Shown here piece after piece: positions 24,336-37,130 of a DNA stretch of 64,000 nucleotides. The stretch is taken from the NCBI GenBank assembly GCA_933228675.1, contig OW121742.1, forward strand, positions 125,031,983 to 125,095,982. The letters are read 5' to 3'. A program made the position numbers and the translations under genes. The DNA is from Stomorhina lunata (lineage: Eukaryota; Arthropoda; Insecta; Diptera; Rhiniidae). The notes under the pieces are model-generated. The model had not been told where the DNA came from. It worked only from the letters and a program-made list of their open reading frames with translations, and made no database searches. The first letter of the stretch is position 1. Each line of letters begins with the position of its first letter.

Positions 24336-25229
24336 GTAAGAAGAAGTAAGTAGAAGAAGGTGTCGACTAAAACGCTTAACTGATTTAATTAAAATTTTAA
24401 CTGTTAAAGCACGTTCCCCTAAGCCAAGACAAATGAAGAAAAGAAACAAAAACGTTTAAGACAAAGCCTCAGTCCCAAACTTATTCTTTCATAATTTTAT
24501 TCTGCATCTGCTTACACTCAAGAATGAATACGAGTAAGACTCAAACCGCGAACTTATTAAAAGATTTTCTTCTTTTTGTTTTAATTTGTAAAAAGTTTTT
24601 TATTACTTAATATCAGCTAAAGAATAAGTGAATGGCAATAAAAATAATTCAAGGTAAAGGAGGTAAAATATAAATATTTTATTATGTTCACAGCAAAACA
24701 ACCAGGAAATTTGTTTGACTTTAATTTATTATTAAAAATTTAATTTTTTATGATTCGATATAAATAAATTTAAGTTTGAAATTCTTAAACATTTGCATTA
24801 AATCCTTTACTTAACCCTTTAAGTATTGAAAATTATTGATTTACAAAATTCCTCAAATTCTAAATCCCTTTCATTTGTATAACCTTAAATTTTTTTAATA
24901 GCCTTTTTACATTTTTGTTTTTTTATCTCATTTTCATATCTAATATTCAATTTCAAATTATTTTCAAGTATATCCGGATTTTCTCCATTTTATGCAATTG
25001 CCTGCATTTACTTTTTCCTCTTTTTGATACAACATCCGGTTGCTGTAAATGAAGGTAATAATTGTAAAGATAGAGGAAGGGGTGGTCCACAAGAAACTAT
25101 AAATTGTATCCGAATACAAATTCATACGCCAGCAGTCTGGCAGGCATATAGACAGACAGCCAGAGAAGTACCCACATGTGTAGGAATAAAGGGTCAACAA
25201 AAATTGTTTCAATAAAATTACCCAATCAT

Positions 25230-28177
25230 TAAATTTTTTAAAGAAAACTTGCCTTATCGTCAACTTTTCTAAAAAAAACCTTGTCCTACTTTTAACTTTT
25301 CTAAGTCAAAAATGCCCTATCGTCAACTTTTCTAAAAAAAACTTGACTTATCATCTATAGAAAACTTGTCCTCTCGTCAACTTTTCTATAGAAAACTTGT
25401 CCTCTCGTCAACTTTTCTATAGAAAACTTGTCCTCTCGTCAACTTTTCTATAGAAAACTTGTCCTCTCGTCAACTTTTCTACAGAAAACTTGTCCTCTCG
25501 TCAACTTTTCTATAGAAAACTTGTCCTCTCGTCAACTTTTCTATAGAAAACTTGTCCTCTCGTCAACTTTTCTATAGAAAACTTGTCCTCTCGTCAACTT
25601 TTCTATAGAAAACTTGTCCTCTCGTCAACTTTTCTATAGAAAACTTGTCCTCTCGTCAATTTTTCTATAGAAAACTTGTCCTCTCGTCAACTTTTCTATA
25701 GAAAACTTGTCCTCTCGTCAACTTTTCTATAGAAAACTTGTCCTCTCGTCAACTTTTCTATAGAAAACTTGTCCTCTCGTCAACTTTTCTATAGAAAACT
25801 TGTCCTCTCGTTAACTTTTCTATAGAAAACTTGTCCTCTCGTCAACTTTTCTATAGAAAACTTGTCCTCTCGTCAACTTTTCTGTAGAAAACTTGTCCTC
25901 TCGTCAACTTTTCTGTAGAAAACTTGTCCTCTCGTCAACTCTTCTATAGAAAACTTGTCCTCTCGTCAACTTTTCTATAGAAAACTTGTCCTATCGTCAA
26001 CTTTTCTATAGAAAACTTGTCCTCTCGTCAACTTTTCTATAGAAAACTTGTCCTCTCGTTAACTTTTCTATAGAAAACTTGTCCTCTCGTCAACTTTTCT
26101 ATAGAAAACTTGTTCTCTCGTCAACTTTTCTATAGAAAACTTGTCCTCTCGTCAATTTTTCTATAGAAAACTTGTCCTCTCGTCAACTTTTCTATAGAAA
26201 ACTTGTCCTCTCGTCAACTTTTCTATAGAAAACTTGTCTTCTCGTCAACTTTTCTATAGAAAACTTGTCCTCTCGTCAACTTTTCTATAGAAAACTTGTC
26301 CTCTCGTCAACTTTTCTATAGAAAACTTGTCCTCTCGTCAACTTTTCTATAGAAAACTTGTCCTCTCGTCAACTTTTCTATAGAAAACTTGTCCTCTCGT
26401 CAACTTTTCTATAGAAAACTTGTCCTCTCGTCAATTTTTCTATAGAAAACTTGTCCTCTCGTCAACTTTTCTATAGAAAACTTGTCCTCTCGTCAACTTT
26501 TCTATAGAAAACTTGTCCTCTCGTCAACTTTTCTATAGAAAACTTGTCCTCTCGTCAACTTTTCTATAGAAAACTTGTCCTCTCGTTAACTTTTCTATAG
26601 AAAACTTGTCCTCTCGTCAACTTTTCTATAGAAAACTTGTCCTCTCGTCAACTTTTCTGTAGAAAACTTGTCCTCTCGTCAACTTTTCTGTAGAAAACTT
26701 GTCCTCTCGTCAACTCTTCTATAGAAAACTTGTCCTCTCGTCAACTTTTCTATAGAAAACTTGTCCTATCGTCAACTTTTCTATAGAAAACTTGTCCTCT
26801 CGTCAACTTTTCTATAGAAAACTTGTCCTCTCGTTAACTTTTCTATAGAAAACTTGTCCTCTCGTCAACTTTTCTATAGAAAACTTGTTCTCTCGTCAAC
26901 TTTTCTATAGAAAACTTGTCCTCTCGTCAATTTTTCTATAGAAAACTTGTCCTCTCGTCAACTTTTCTATAGAAAACTTGTCCTCTCGTCAACTTTTCTA
27001 TAGAAAACTTGTCTTCTCGTCAACTTTTCTATAGAAAACTTGTCCTCTCGTCAACTTTTCTATAGAAAACTTGTCCTCTTGTCAACTTTTCTATAGAAAA
27101 CTTGTCCTCTCGTCAACTTTTCTATAGAAAACTAGTCCTCTCGTCAACTTTTCTATAGAAAACTTGTCCTCTCGTCAACTTTTCTATAGAAAACTTGTCC
27201 TCTCGTCAACTTTTCTATAGAAAACTTGTCCTCTCGTCAACTTTTCTATAGAAAACTTGTCCTCTCGTCAACTTTTCTATAGAAAACTTGTCCTCTCGTC
27301 AACTTTTCTATAGAAAACTTGTCCTCTCGTCAACTTTTCTATAGAAAACTTGTCCTCTCGTCAACTTTTCTATAGAAAACTTGTCCTCTCGTCAACTTTT
27401 CAATAGAAAACTTGTCCTCTCGTCAACTTTTCTATAGAAAACTTGTCCTCTCGTCAACTTTTCTATAGAAAACTTGTCCTCTCGTCAACTTTTCTATAGA
27501 AAACTTGTCCTCTCGTCAAATTTTCTATAGAAAACTTGTCCTCTCGTCAACTTTTCTATAGAAAACTTGTCCTCTTGTCAACTTTTCTATAGAAAACTTG
27601 TCCTCTCGTCAACTTTTCTATAGAAAACTTGTCCTCTTGTCAACTTTTCTATAGAAAACTTGTCCTCTCGTCAACTTTTCTATAGAAAACTTGTCCTCTC
27701 GTCAACTTTTCTATAGAAAACTTGTCCTCTCGTCAACTTTTCTATAGAAAACTTGTCCTCTCGTCATTTTTTCTGTAGAAAACTTGTCCTCTCGTCAACT
27801 TTTCTATAGAAAACTTGTCCTCTCGTCAACTTTTCTATAGAAAACTTGTCCTCTCGTCAACTTTTCTATAGAAAACTTGTCCTATCGTCAATTTTTCTAT
27901 AGAAAACTTGTCCTCTCGTCAACTTTTCTATAGAAAACTTGTCCTATCATCAACTTTTCTATAGAAAACTTGTCCTCTCGTCAACTTTTCTATAGAAAAC
28001 TTGTCCTATCGTCAACTTTTCTATAGAAAACTTGTCCTATCGTCAACTTTTCTATAGAAAACTTGTCCTATCGTCAACTCTTCTATAGAAAACTTGTCCT
28101 CTCGTCAACTTTTCTATAGAAAACTTGTCCTCTCATCAACTTTTCTATAGAAAACTTGCCCTTTCGTCAACTTTTGT
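25230..28177 (+). repeat. 31-bp palindrome-core satellite, GC-linker subfamily 3, forward, about 95 units
   Basis: Highly homogeneous units have TTTTCTATAGAAAA and linker CTTGTCCTCTCGTCAA; the step is exactly 31 bp (for example CTTTTCTATAG at 25381 and 25412). A 775-bp (25-unit) block carrying the same ordered private variants is present twice. Units near both ends (25250-25330 and 27880-28080) carry CTATCG in place of CTCTCG, matching the other subfamilies. Confidence 0.97.
25480..27030 (+). repeat. 775-bp (25-unit) higher-order tandem duplication
   Basis: Variant landmarks recur at a constant 775-bp offset: GTCAATTTTT (25655/26430), CGTTAAC (25809/26584), CTTGTTCTC (26109/26884) and GTCTTCTCG (26236/27011). 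Two consecutive CTGTAG units follow the first CGTTAAC in both copies. The outer edges of the duplication are not sharply defined. Confidence 0.85.
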
Positions 28178-29344
28178 CACACCCTTTATTCTTGATACAT
28201 ATTCCAGCCATTAACATTGTCAGCATATTGAGAGTTTCCATACGCCAAGTGGTTGTATTACCTCTCCTATGCGAATCTTCTCACCTGCATTCAAGAGCAT
28301 TTATGAATATTCTTTTGGTATTTGTTGTAAAGCAAAAACAACGCATAAGAACGAAAACAACAAGAAGGAACTAAAATTTAAAGAAAAGAGTTTAATGCAC
28401 ACACACGTTTAAATTTCGTATTAAAGGCGGAATATGGAAATAAATATTATACAATAGTTATATCCTTTATTTCAGAGGACCTGATAGTTTTGCTTGCTTT
28501 GCATTTGTTATTGTTAGGTTACAATAATAACAATAAAATGTTACCAGATGGTAAATATTGAAAATTTAATTAAATATTGTTTATTCACATTAAACGAAAG
28601 CATAAATATTGTTTCTATGGTTGAATATGTGAATAGGCAAAAATTTGTTTTTGTTCAGGATTTAAGGTCATTTTGTGAGGGGGACTGAAATATAGACACA
28701 AGAGATTCGTTTTGAGATAAATATAGACATTTTTGTTAGAAAATTAAAGCCTTTAAAATAAGTGTTCTATTGTTAAAAATATAATTTTGTATAATTGCAA
28801 ACAGATATTGAAAATAATATTAGGACCCGGTGCGTATGATTAATATTAATTAGGTCAATAAGTTATAAGTTCATTTATTTAAACCTTTATACCATTCTTA
28901 GTATCAATTAATATTTTTTTAAATAAAATATCTATTAAATGCATAGAACAAAATAGATCTAAGCCAACGCTTATTTAAGTATTGGCCACAAAATACCTAT
29001 TAGTTTCGTAATTATTTACCATCAAAAACAGACAACTCGTAGAGGACTCAACTAACGCAAATATGAATAATGGCAAATTAACTTTTCTATTTAAGTTTAG
29101 CAAATAACAACATCAACAGCAGAATCAGTAGCAATAGCAACAGCAACAGCAGAATCAGCAACAACAGCAATAGCAGTTGACCAAACACAAATGGACAAAT
29201 AAGTTTTGGGGAGAGACAAATGTATTAAATCAAATTTGTAATATAGAGGATAAATTGTAGTTGGAAAACTTATTCAGATATTCACTTAAATATTAAAATA
29301 GACTAAAAGGATTTAAGATTGAAATTTAAGGATATAAGAACAAA
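28178..29344. other. Spacer between oppositely oriented 31-bp arrays
   Basis: No gene is recognised; a 72-codon frame at the left edge begins inside the satellite and shows no domain. An AAC/CAG-type microsatellite is at about 29108-29180. The rest is AT-rich. Its interest is positional: it separates forward and reverse copies of the same satellite. Confidence 0.55.
29108..29180. repeat. CAA/CAG-rich imperfect microsatellite
   Basis: Imperfect AAC/AGC trinucleotides in which CAGCAGAATCAG occurs twice, making a roughly 35-bp two-copy structure. Frames are broken by stops, so it is not a coding polyglutamine tract here. Confidence 0.8.
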
Positions 29345-31061
29345 GGACAAGTTTTCTATAGAAAACTTGATGATAGGACAAGTTTTGTATAGAAAAGTTG
29401 AGGATAGGACAAGTTTTCTATAGAAAAGTTAAGGATAGGACAAGTATCTATAGAAAAGTTGACGAGAGGACAAGTTTTCGATAGAAAAGTTAAGGAAATG
29501 ACAAGTTTTCTATAGAAAAGTTGACGATAGGACAAGTTTTCTATAGAAAAGTTGACGATAGGACAAGTTTTCTATAGAAAAGTTGACGATAGGACAAGTT
29601 TTCTATAGAAAAGTTGACGATAGGACAAGTTTTCTATAGAAAAGTTGACGATAGGACAAGTTTTCTATAGAAAAGTTGACGATAGGACAAGTTTTCTATA
29701 GAAAAGTTGACGATAGGACAAGTTTTCTATAGAAAAGTTGACGATAGGACAAGTTTTCTATAGAAAAGTTGACGATAGGACAAGTTTTCTATAGAAAAGT
29801 TGACGATAGGACAAGTTTTCTATAGAAAAGTTGACGATAGGACAAGTTTTCTATAGAAAAGTTGACGATAGGACAAGTTTTCTATAGAAAAGTTGACGAT
29901 AGGACAAGTTTTCTATAGAAAAGTTGACGATAGGACAAGTTTTCTATAGAGACGTTGACGATAGGACAAGTTTTCTATAGAAAAGTTGACGATAGGACAA
30001 GTTTTCTATAGAAAAGTTGACGATAGGACAAGTTTTCTATAGAAAAGTTGACGATAGGACAAGTTTTCTATAGAAAAGTTGACGATAGGACAAGTTTTCT
30101 ATAGAAAAGTTGACGATAGGACAAGTTTTCTATAGAAAAGTTGACGATAGAACAAGTTTTCTATAGAAAAGTTGACGATAGGACAAGTTTTCTATAGAAA
30201 AGTTGACGATAGGACAAGTTTTCTATAGAAAAGTTGACGATAGGACAAGTTTTCTATAGAAAAGTTGACGATAGGACAAGTTTTCTATAGAAAAGTTGAC
30301 GATAGGACAAGTTTTCTATAGAAAAGTTGACGATAGGACAAGTTTTCTATAGAAAAGTTGACGATAGGACAAGTTTTCTATAGAAAAGTTGACGATAGGA
30401 CAAGTTTTCTATAAAAAAGTTGACGATAGGACAAGTTTTCTATAGAAAAGTTGACGATAGGACAAGTTTTCTATAGAAAAGTTGACTATAGGACAAGTTT
30501 TCTATAGAAAAGTTGACGATAGGACAAGTTTTCTACAGAAAAGTTGACGATAGGACAAGTTTTCTATAGAAAAGTTGACGATAGGACAAGTTTTCTATAG
30601 AAAAGTTGACGATAGGACAAGTTTTCTATAGAAAAGTTGACGATAGGACAAGTTTTCTATAGAAAAGTTGACGATAGGACAAGTTTTCTATAGAAAAGTT
30701 GACGATAGGACAAGTTTTCTATAGAAAAGTTGACGATAGGACAAGTTTTCTATAGAAAAGTTGACGATAGGACAAGTTTTCTATAGAAAAGTTGACGATA
30801 GGACAATTTTTCTATAGAAAAGTTGTTGATAGGACAAGTTTTCTATAGAAAAGTTGATGATAGGACAAGTTTTCTATAGAAAAGTTGACGATAGGACAAG
30901 TTTTCTATAGAAAAGTTGACGATAGGACAAGTTTTCTATAGAAAAGTTGAAGATAGAACAAGTTTTCTAGAGAAAAGTTAAAGAGAGGACTATTTTCTAT
31001 ATAAAATTTGACGATAGGACAATTTTCTAGAGCAAAAAGATAGGTCAAGTTTTCTATAGAA
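29345..31061 (-). repeat. 31-bp palindrome-core satellite, reverse orientation
   Basis: Units read TTTTCTATAGAAAA with the intervening linker GTTGACGATAGGACAAG. This is the exact reverse complement of the CTTGTCCTATCGTCAAC linker of the forward family. About 55 units are nearly identical through the centre; divergence rises at both edges. The linker carries the CTATCG form, not the CTCTCG form that dominates the neighbouring forward array. Confidence 0.97.
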
Positions 31062-32487
31062 ATATTTAATAATACACACTGTGTGTTAACGTATGTCTTA
31101 GTCTATTGGTTTTTGTTTTCGCCTTAGTCTGTGTCTTAGTATATGATTTTGTTAAAATCCATGTCTTAATGGAAGATAAATTTGGAGATTTGTGTTATTA
31201 ATAGTTTTCCTTTGATTTAAGCATTTCATCCCCTTTTTAACCCTCTTTAAGATTATTGTTAAATTCCCCAACGACGATTGACATTTTTGTGCTGCTCATT
31301 GGCTCACTTAACTCAACTGACAGTGACATTGTAATCAATTCAATAGAAAAAAAAATAAATTCATTCGATTAAAATTGATTTCCTTCGTTTCATTCAAGAA
31401 AAAGTGAAAATTTATTAAAGCATATAAATGAAATAATCCATCAATCTGGCAACAACTAAAGGAAATATAAAATAAAATAACACCACCCCTACCTCTTTTA
31501 TCAAAAAATCCTTCATAAATTTACATTTGCTGTTACATACACGTGTATTTTACCTACACATGCATATGCAGACAAATATAATACGTGTGTATGCAAATAG
31601 GCAAAAGTTGTTTTTTTTTTGTGTTTGAATAAAAGTAATTTATGCCATTTTGTTTAAAACGGTAAATAGTAATTTGCAAGTGGGTGTTTGCAAGTCCTTA
31701 CACACTCATTCACACTTACACTCTTGGGCCGGAAGACGGCCACTATTGCACACAAGCAACTGCCACAAGTGAAAACCAAACACAACAAAATCCTTTCAAT
31801 TTGCTCTTGACTATTTTCCTTTTTTTTCTTTTTTTTGTAGGTTTTATTTTCTGTTAAAGACCAAATAAAAGGAGGAAAAATGTGAAAAAAAAATTGAGGC
31901 AAGAAATGAGTAAATACTCGTCTGCATATTCAAGTGTTAAAGGCATCAAGTGCGATGTAGCGACAAACGGGGGGACGGACACATATAGATGGCAGCTGTA
32001 TACATATTTGATTGTATTACAAATACATACAAGTATGTATATGTTTGTACAAATAATTGCAAAAATATACATATTAATATCCAGTAGTGCCAAATTGTAG
32101 GGCCGTCTCCCAAACTAGGGTCTTACAACTCAATCGAGAGCTGGTTCAAGGACAAGTTTGATTATTTACTATGCACCTACAGCGTAAAACACATGTTAAA
32201 ACTTCGGCTCATTTTACAAATTTAGTCTGAAACTTCAGGGCATGTATTTACTTGTATGCGTTAACTCATATTTGTACTTAATTGCTGCACAGTGTGACGC
32301 TCAACGTTTGTATAGAAAACCACAAATGCAATACATTTTAACAAAAGATATACAAAAACCTACATCAACAATAATAAATGTTAAACATTTATAAATTGGA
32401 AACATCAAACATCATCAACAGTAAAATAACCCAGCAAACAAAAAGTAGTAAGAAATAGTTTTGAAAATGATTAGAAATCCTAAATAA
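31062..32487. other. Spacer with a 12-bp satellite remnant
   Basis: A short forward 12-bp remnant (GTATGTCTTAGTCTATTGG and nearby variants) lies at about 31090-31145. The rest is AT-rich with no recognised gene; the 72-82 codon frames around 31650-32100 overlap on opposite strands and show no domain. Confidence 0.5.
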
Positions 32488-34050
32488 ACTAGGACATAGA
32501 CAAAGATATAGATTAAGACATAGACTAAGACATAGACTAAGGCATGGACTAAGACATAGACTAAGACATAGACTAAGACATAGACTAAGACATGGACTAA
32601 GACATGGACTAAGACATAGACTGAGACATAGACTAAGATATTGGTGAAGACATTGACTAAGACATAGACTAAGACATATACAAAGATATAAACTAAGACA
32701 TATACTAAGACATAGACTAAGACATAGACTAAGACATAGACTAAGACATAGACTAAGACATAGACTAAGACATAGACTAAGACATAGACTAAGACATATA
32801 CTAAGACAAAGACTAAGACAAAGACTAAGACATAGACTAAGACATAGACTAAGACATAGACTAAGACATAGACTAAGACATAGACTAAGACATAGACTAA
32901 GACATAGACTAAGACATAGACTAAGACATAGACTAAGACATAGACTAAGACATAGACTAAGACATAGACTAAGACATAGACTAAGACATAGACTAAGACA
33001 TAGACTAAGACATAGACTAAGACATAGACTAAGACATAGACTAAGACATAGACTAAGACATAGACTAAGACATAGACTAAGACATAGACTAAGACATAGA
33101 CTAAGACATAGACTAAGACATAGACTAAGACATAGACTAAGACATAGACTAAGACATAGACTAAGACATAGACTAAGACATAGACTAAGACATAGACTAA
33201 GACATAGACTAAGACATAGACTAAGACATAGACTAAGATATAGACTAAGACATAGACTAAGACATAGACTAAGACATAGACTAAGACATAGACTAAGACA
33301 TAGACTAAGACATAGACTAAGATATAGACTAAGACATAGACTAAGACATAGACTAAGACATAGACTAAGTCATAGACTAAGACATAGACTAAGACATAGA
33401 CTAAGACATAGACTAAGACATAGACTAAGACATAGACTAAGACATAGACTAAGACATAGACTAAGACATAGACTAAGACATAGACTAAGACATAGACTAA
33501 GACATAGACTAAGACATAGACTAAGACATAGACTAAGACATAGACTAAGACATAGACTAAGACATAGACTAAGACATAGACTAAGACATAGACTAAGACA
33601 TAGACTAAGACATATACTAAGACATAGACTAAGACATATACTAAGACATAGACTAAGACATAGACTAAGACATAGACTAAGACATAGACTAAGACATAGA
33701 CTAAGACATAGAATAAGACAAAGACATAGACTAAGACATAGACTAAGACATAGACTAAGACATAGACTAAGACATAGACTAAGACATAGACTAAGACATA
33801 GACTAAGACATAGAATAAGACATAACCTAAGACATAGACTAAGACGTAGACTAAGACATAGACTAAGACATATACTAAGACATAGACTAAGACATATACT
33901 AAGACATAGACTAAGACATAGACTAAGACATAGACTAAGACATAGACTAAGACATAGACTAAGACATAGAATAAGACAAAGACATAGACTAAGACATAGA
34001 ATAAGACATAACCTAAGACATAGACTAAGACGTAGACTAAGACAAAAACT
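32488..34050 (-). repeat. 12-bp satellite, reverse orientation (GACATAGACTAA)
   Basis: About 130 near-perfect 12-mers, the reverse complement of the TCTATGTCTTAG arrays. The left edge is diverged. A short variant group (AATAAGACAAAGACATAG and then AATAAGACATAACCTAAG) at about 33710-33835 recurs at about 33970-34020. The 554-codon minus-strand frame is an LVYV repeat artefact. Confidence 0.97.
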
Positions 34051-35223
34051 TTGAAATGATCCAAGACTTGACTAACCAATACATATATAGAAACTTAAAT
34101 TAAAGCTAAATTAAAACATTGACTTAGACATAGGATAAGTCATACCAAAATTAAACCATTTACAGCTTCTAATTTCTTATAAATTATTACTTTATCGTTA
34201 CTGCAGCTCAAAATGAAACAATTTTCATTTCCTTTAAACTGGCCAAAGTAAATCCTTTTCCCCTAAATCCCTTAAAACATATGTAACGTATATGGACCGA
34301 CACCACTAAGTGTATGTCAAGTCAACACTGTCATATACATTTATATCCTTACAAAAACAACAAAGTAAAACAACAACAATAACAAAGATCTTAATGTTAA
34401 GGAAATAATAATTTCTACGTCAGTCTTACACATGGATCCGTTGGAAAACTTAAACAAGAAGTTATATGAACACTCTCTTTTCGTAAGTCCAAGGGAGAAA
34501 GAGGAGGAACAAGATTGACACACAAACATTTTTGTTGTCCGTCTGTCTACTTAACTTGACAGCAAAAGCCAGTATCTATATAAGTATGTATGAGTATGTG
34601 CATGTAAATGAGTTAGTGTGTTTGTAGAGCAGCAAGGATAAATGCATTAATGACATAAGTGTTTGATAATAATGGGTTAAAACAACTGCAACAACAACAA
34701 CAACAAAAGCGAGACATATACACTCAATCTTCATTCAAAGACGCATTTTCTAGAAACTGATTTAAACTAAACTATTGAGTATAAATGTATGTGTGAGTTT
34801 TGAAAAATCCTTGCTGATAAATTTTACAATACATATATCAGTAAATTTCTTATATCACATAAGTATGTGTGTACTTATATGTATACAAGGAGCCTATATG
34901 TATGCTTTAAAACTGTATACTTTCAGCTACAAGTTACATTCAATATTTATCACTTTTCAACGTTTGATTTCACATATTTTCTTTTTGCAACCACTCACTC
35001 GCATTGTTTTCGAGCAGGCGTAAATAATCAAGACGATAAAAAACGTATGTACAAGCAAGAACATTGAACGACGATGACATTGGTGTAAAGTAGTTAACGT
35101 GGACTAGTTCACCACGTCACATACATATTGCAATGATATCGTGTCATATCACTAGCACAAAAGGGGGGAAAGCAGAGGTTCGCAAACGCGTAATTACTAG
35201 GACAAAGTAATATTAATACGAAA
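34051..35223. other. Spacer, no gene recognised
   Basis: AT-rich sequence with a short CAA tract at about 34685-34705. A small inverted pair CGTGG/CCACG sits at about 35099-35118. The overlapping 62-82 codon frames have no recognisable domain. Confidence 0.5.
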
Positions 35224-37130
35224 AACATATGCTAAGACATAGACAAAGACATGAACTGTGACATAAACTAAGACATAGACTAAGACATAGATTAAGACAT
35301 AGACTAAGACATAGACTAAGACATAGACTAAGACATAGACTAAGACATAGACTAAGACATAGACTAAGACATAGACTAAGACATAGACTAAGACATAGAC
35401 TAAGACATAGACTAAGACATAGACTAAGACATAGATTAAGACATAGACTAAGACATAGACTAAGACATAGACTAAGACATAGACTAAGACATAGACTAAG
35501 ACATAGACTAAGACATAGACTAAGACATAGACTAAGACATAGACTAAGACATAGACTAAGACATAGACTAAGACATAGACTAAGACATAGACTAAGACAT
35601 AGACTAAGACATAGACTAAGACATAGACTAAGACATAGACTAAGACATAGACTAAGACATAGACTAAGACATAGACTAAGACATAGGCTAAGACATAGAC
35701 TAAGACATAGACTAAGACATAGACTAAGACATAGACTAAGACATAGACTAAGACATAGACTAAGACATAGACTAAGACATAGACTAAGACATAGACTAAG
35801 ACATAGACTAAGACATAGACTAAGACATAGACTAAGACATAGACTAAGACATAGACTAAGACATAGACTAAGACATAGACTAAGACATAGACTAAGACAT
35901 AGACTAAGACATAGACTATGACATAGACTAAGACATAGACTAAGACATAGACTAAGACATAGACTAAGACATAGACTAAGACATAGACTAAGACATAGAC
36001 TAAGACATAGACTAAGACATAGACTAAGACATAGACTAAGACTAAGACTAAAACATAGACTAAAACATAGACTAAGACATAGACTAAGACATAGACTAAG
36101 ACATAGACTAAGACATAGACTAAGACATAGACTAAGACATAGACTAAGACATAGATTAAGACATAGACTAAGACATAGACTAAGACATAGACTAAGACAT
36201 AGACTAAGACATAGACTAAGACATAGACTAAGACATAGACTAAGACATAGACTAAGACATAGACTAAGACATAGACTAAGACATAGACTAAGACATAGAC
36301 TAAGACATAGACTAAGACATAGACTAAGACATAGACTAAGACATAGACTAAGAAATAGACTAAGACATAGACTAAGACATAGACTAAGACATAGACTAAG
36401 ACATAGACTAAGACATAGACTAAGACATAGACTAAGACATAGACTAACACATAGACTAAGACATAGACTAAGACATAGACTAAGACATAGACTAAGACAT
36501 AGACTAAGACATAGACTAAGACATAGACTAAGACATAGACTAAGACATAGACTAAGACATAGACTAAGACATAGACTAAGACATAGACTAAGACATAGAC
36601 TAAGACATAGACTAAGACATAGACTAAGACATAGACTAAGACATAGACTAAGACATAGACTAAGACATAGACTAAGACATAGACTAAGACATAGACTAAG
36701 ACATAGACTAAGACATAGACTAAGACATAGACTAAGACATAGACTAAGACATAGACTAAGACATAGACTAAGACATAGACTAAGACATAGACTAAGACAT
36801 AGACTAAGACATAGACTAAGACATAGACTAAGACATAGACTAAGACATAGACTAAGACATAGACTAAGACATAGACTAAGACATAGACTAAGACATAGAC
36901 TAAGACATAGACTAAGACATAGACTAAGACTACGACTAAGACTGAGACTTAGACTAAGACTAAGACTAAGACTAAGACTAAACTAAGACTAAGACTAAGA
37001 CTAAGACTAAGACTAAGACTTAGACTTAGACTTAGACTTAGACTAAGACTAAGACTAAGACTAATATAAAGACTAAGACATAGACTAAGATATAGACTAA
37101 GACATAGACTTAGATATAGACTAAGACATT
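35224..37130 (-). repeat. 12-bp satellite, reverse orientation (second reverse array), with a 6-bp section
   Basis: About 145 almost invariant GACATAGACTAA units run to about 36930. The array then changes to simple 6-bp GACTAA/GACTTA repeats until about 37065 and ends in a few diverged 12-mers. The hexamer section shows that the 12-mer is a dimer of two related hexamers (GACATA and GACTAA). The 417-codon minus-strand frame is an artefact. Confidence 0.97.
36930..37065 (-). repeat. 6-bp (GACTAA)n/(GACTTA)n tract
   Basis: Uninterrupted hexamers replace the 12-mer. GACTAA units flank a short run of GACTTA units, consistent with local expansion of half of the 12-bp unit. Confidence 0.9.

Larger units (their letters stand above)
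23713..25229. other. Spacer with a candidate promoter and first exon
   Basis: This spacer is less AT-extreme than its neighbours. It includes a TATA-like box at 24046 and an ATG next to a splice-donor-like site at about 24329 (see those entries). Around 25030-25210 lies a relatively GC-rich stretch with no recognisable domain in any frame. Confidence 0.45.

Noticed and set aside
24964..25263. Overlapping 63- and 99-codon frames in a GC-richer patch
   Set aside because: No domain, no splice context that fits, and both strands are open over the same stretch.
29108..29180. Polyglutamine-type coding tract
   Set aside because: CAA/CAG triplets are interrupted by stops in every frame and no flanking coding sequence is seen.
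25230..31061. CRISPR-like regular arrays
   Set aside because: There are no unique spacers; the whole 31-bp unit repeats. The organism is a eukaryote.
31820..31845. Pyrimidine tract followed by GTAGG resembling a splice acceptor
   Set aside because: T-rich tracts ending in AG are frequent here, and no plausible exon follows.
32415..36450. Minus-strand frames of 554 and 417 codons
   Set aside because: Same cause: LVYV repeats from the reverse 12-bp arrays. Could look like a membrane protein, but the hydrophobic pattern is produced by the satellite.
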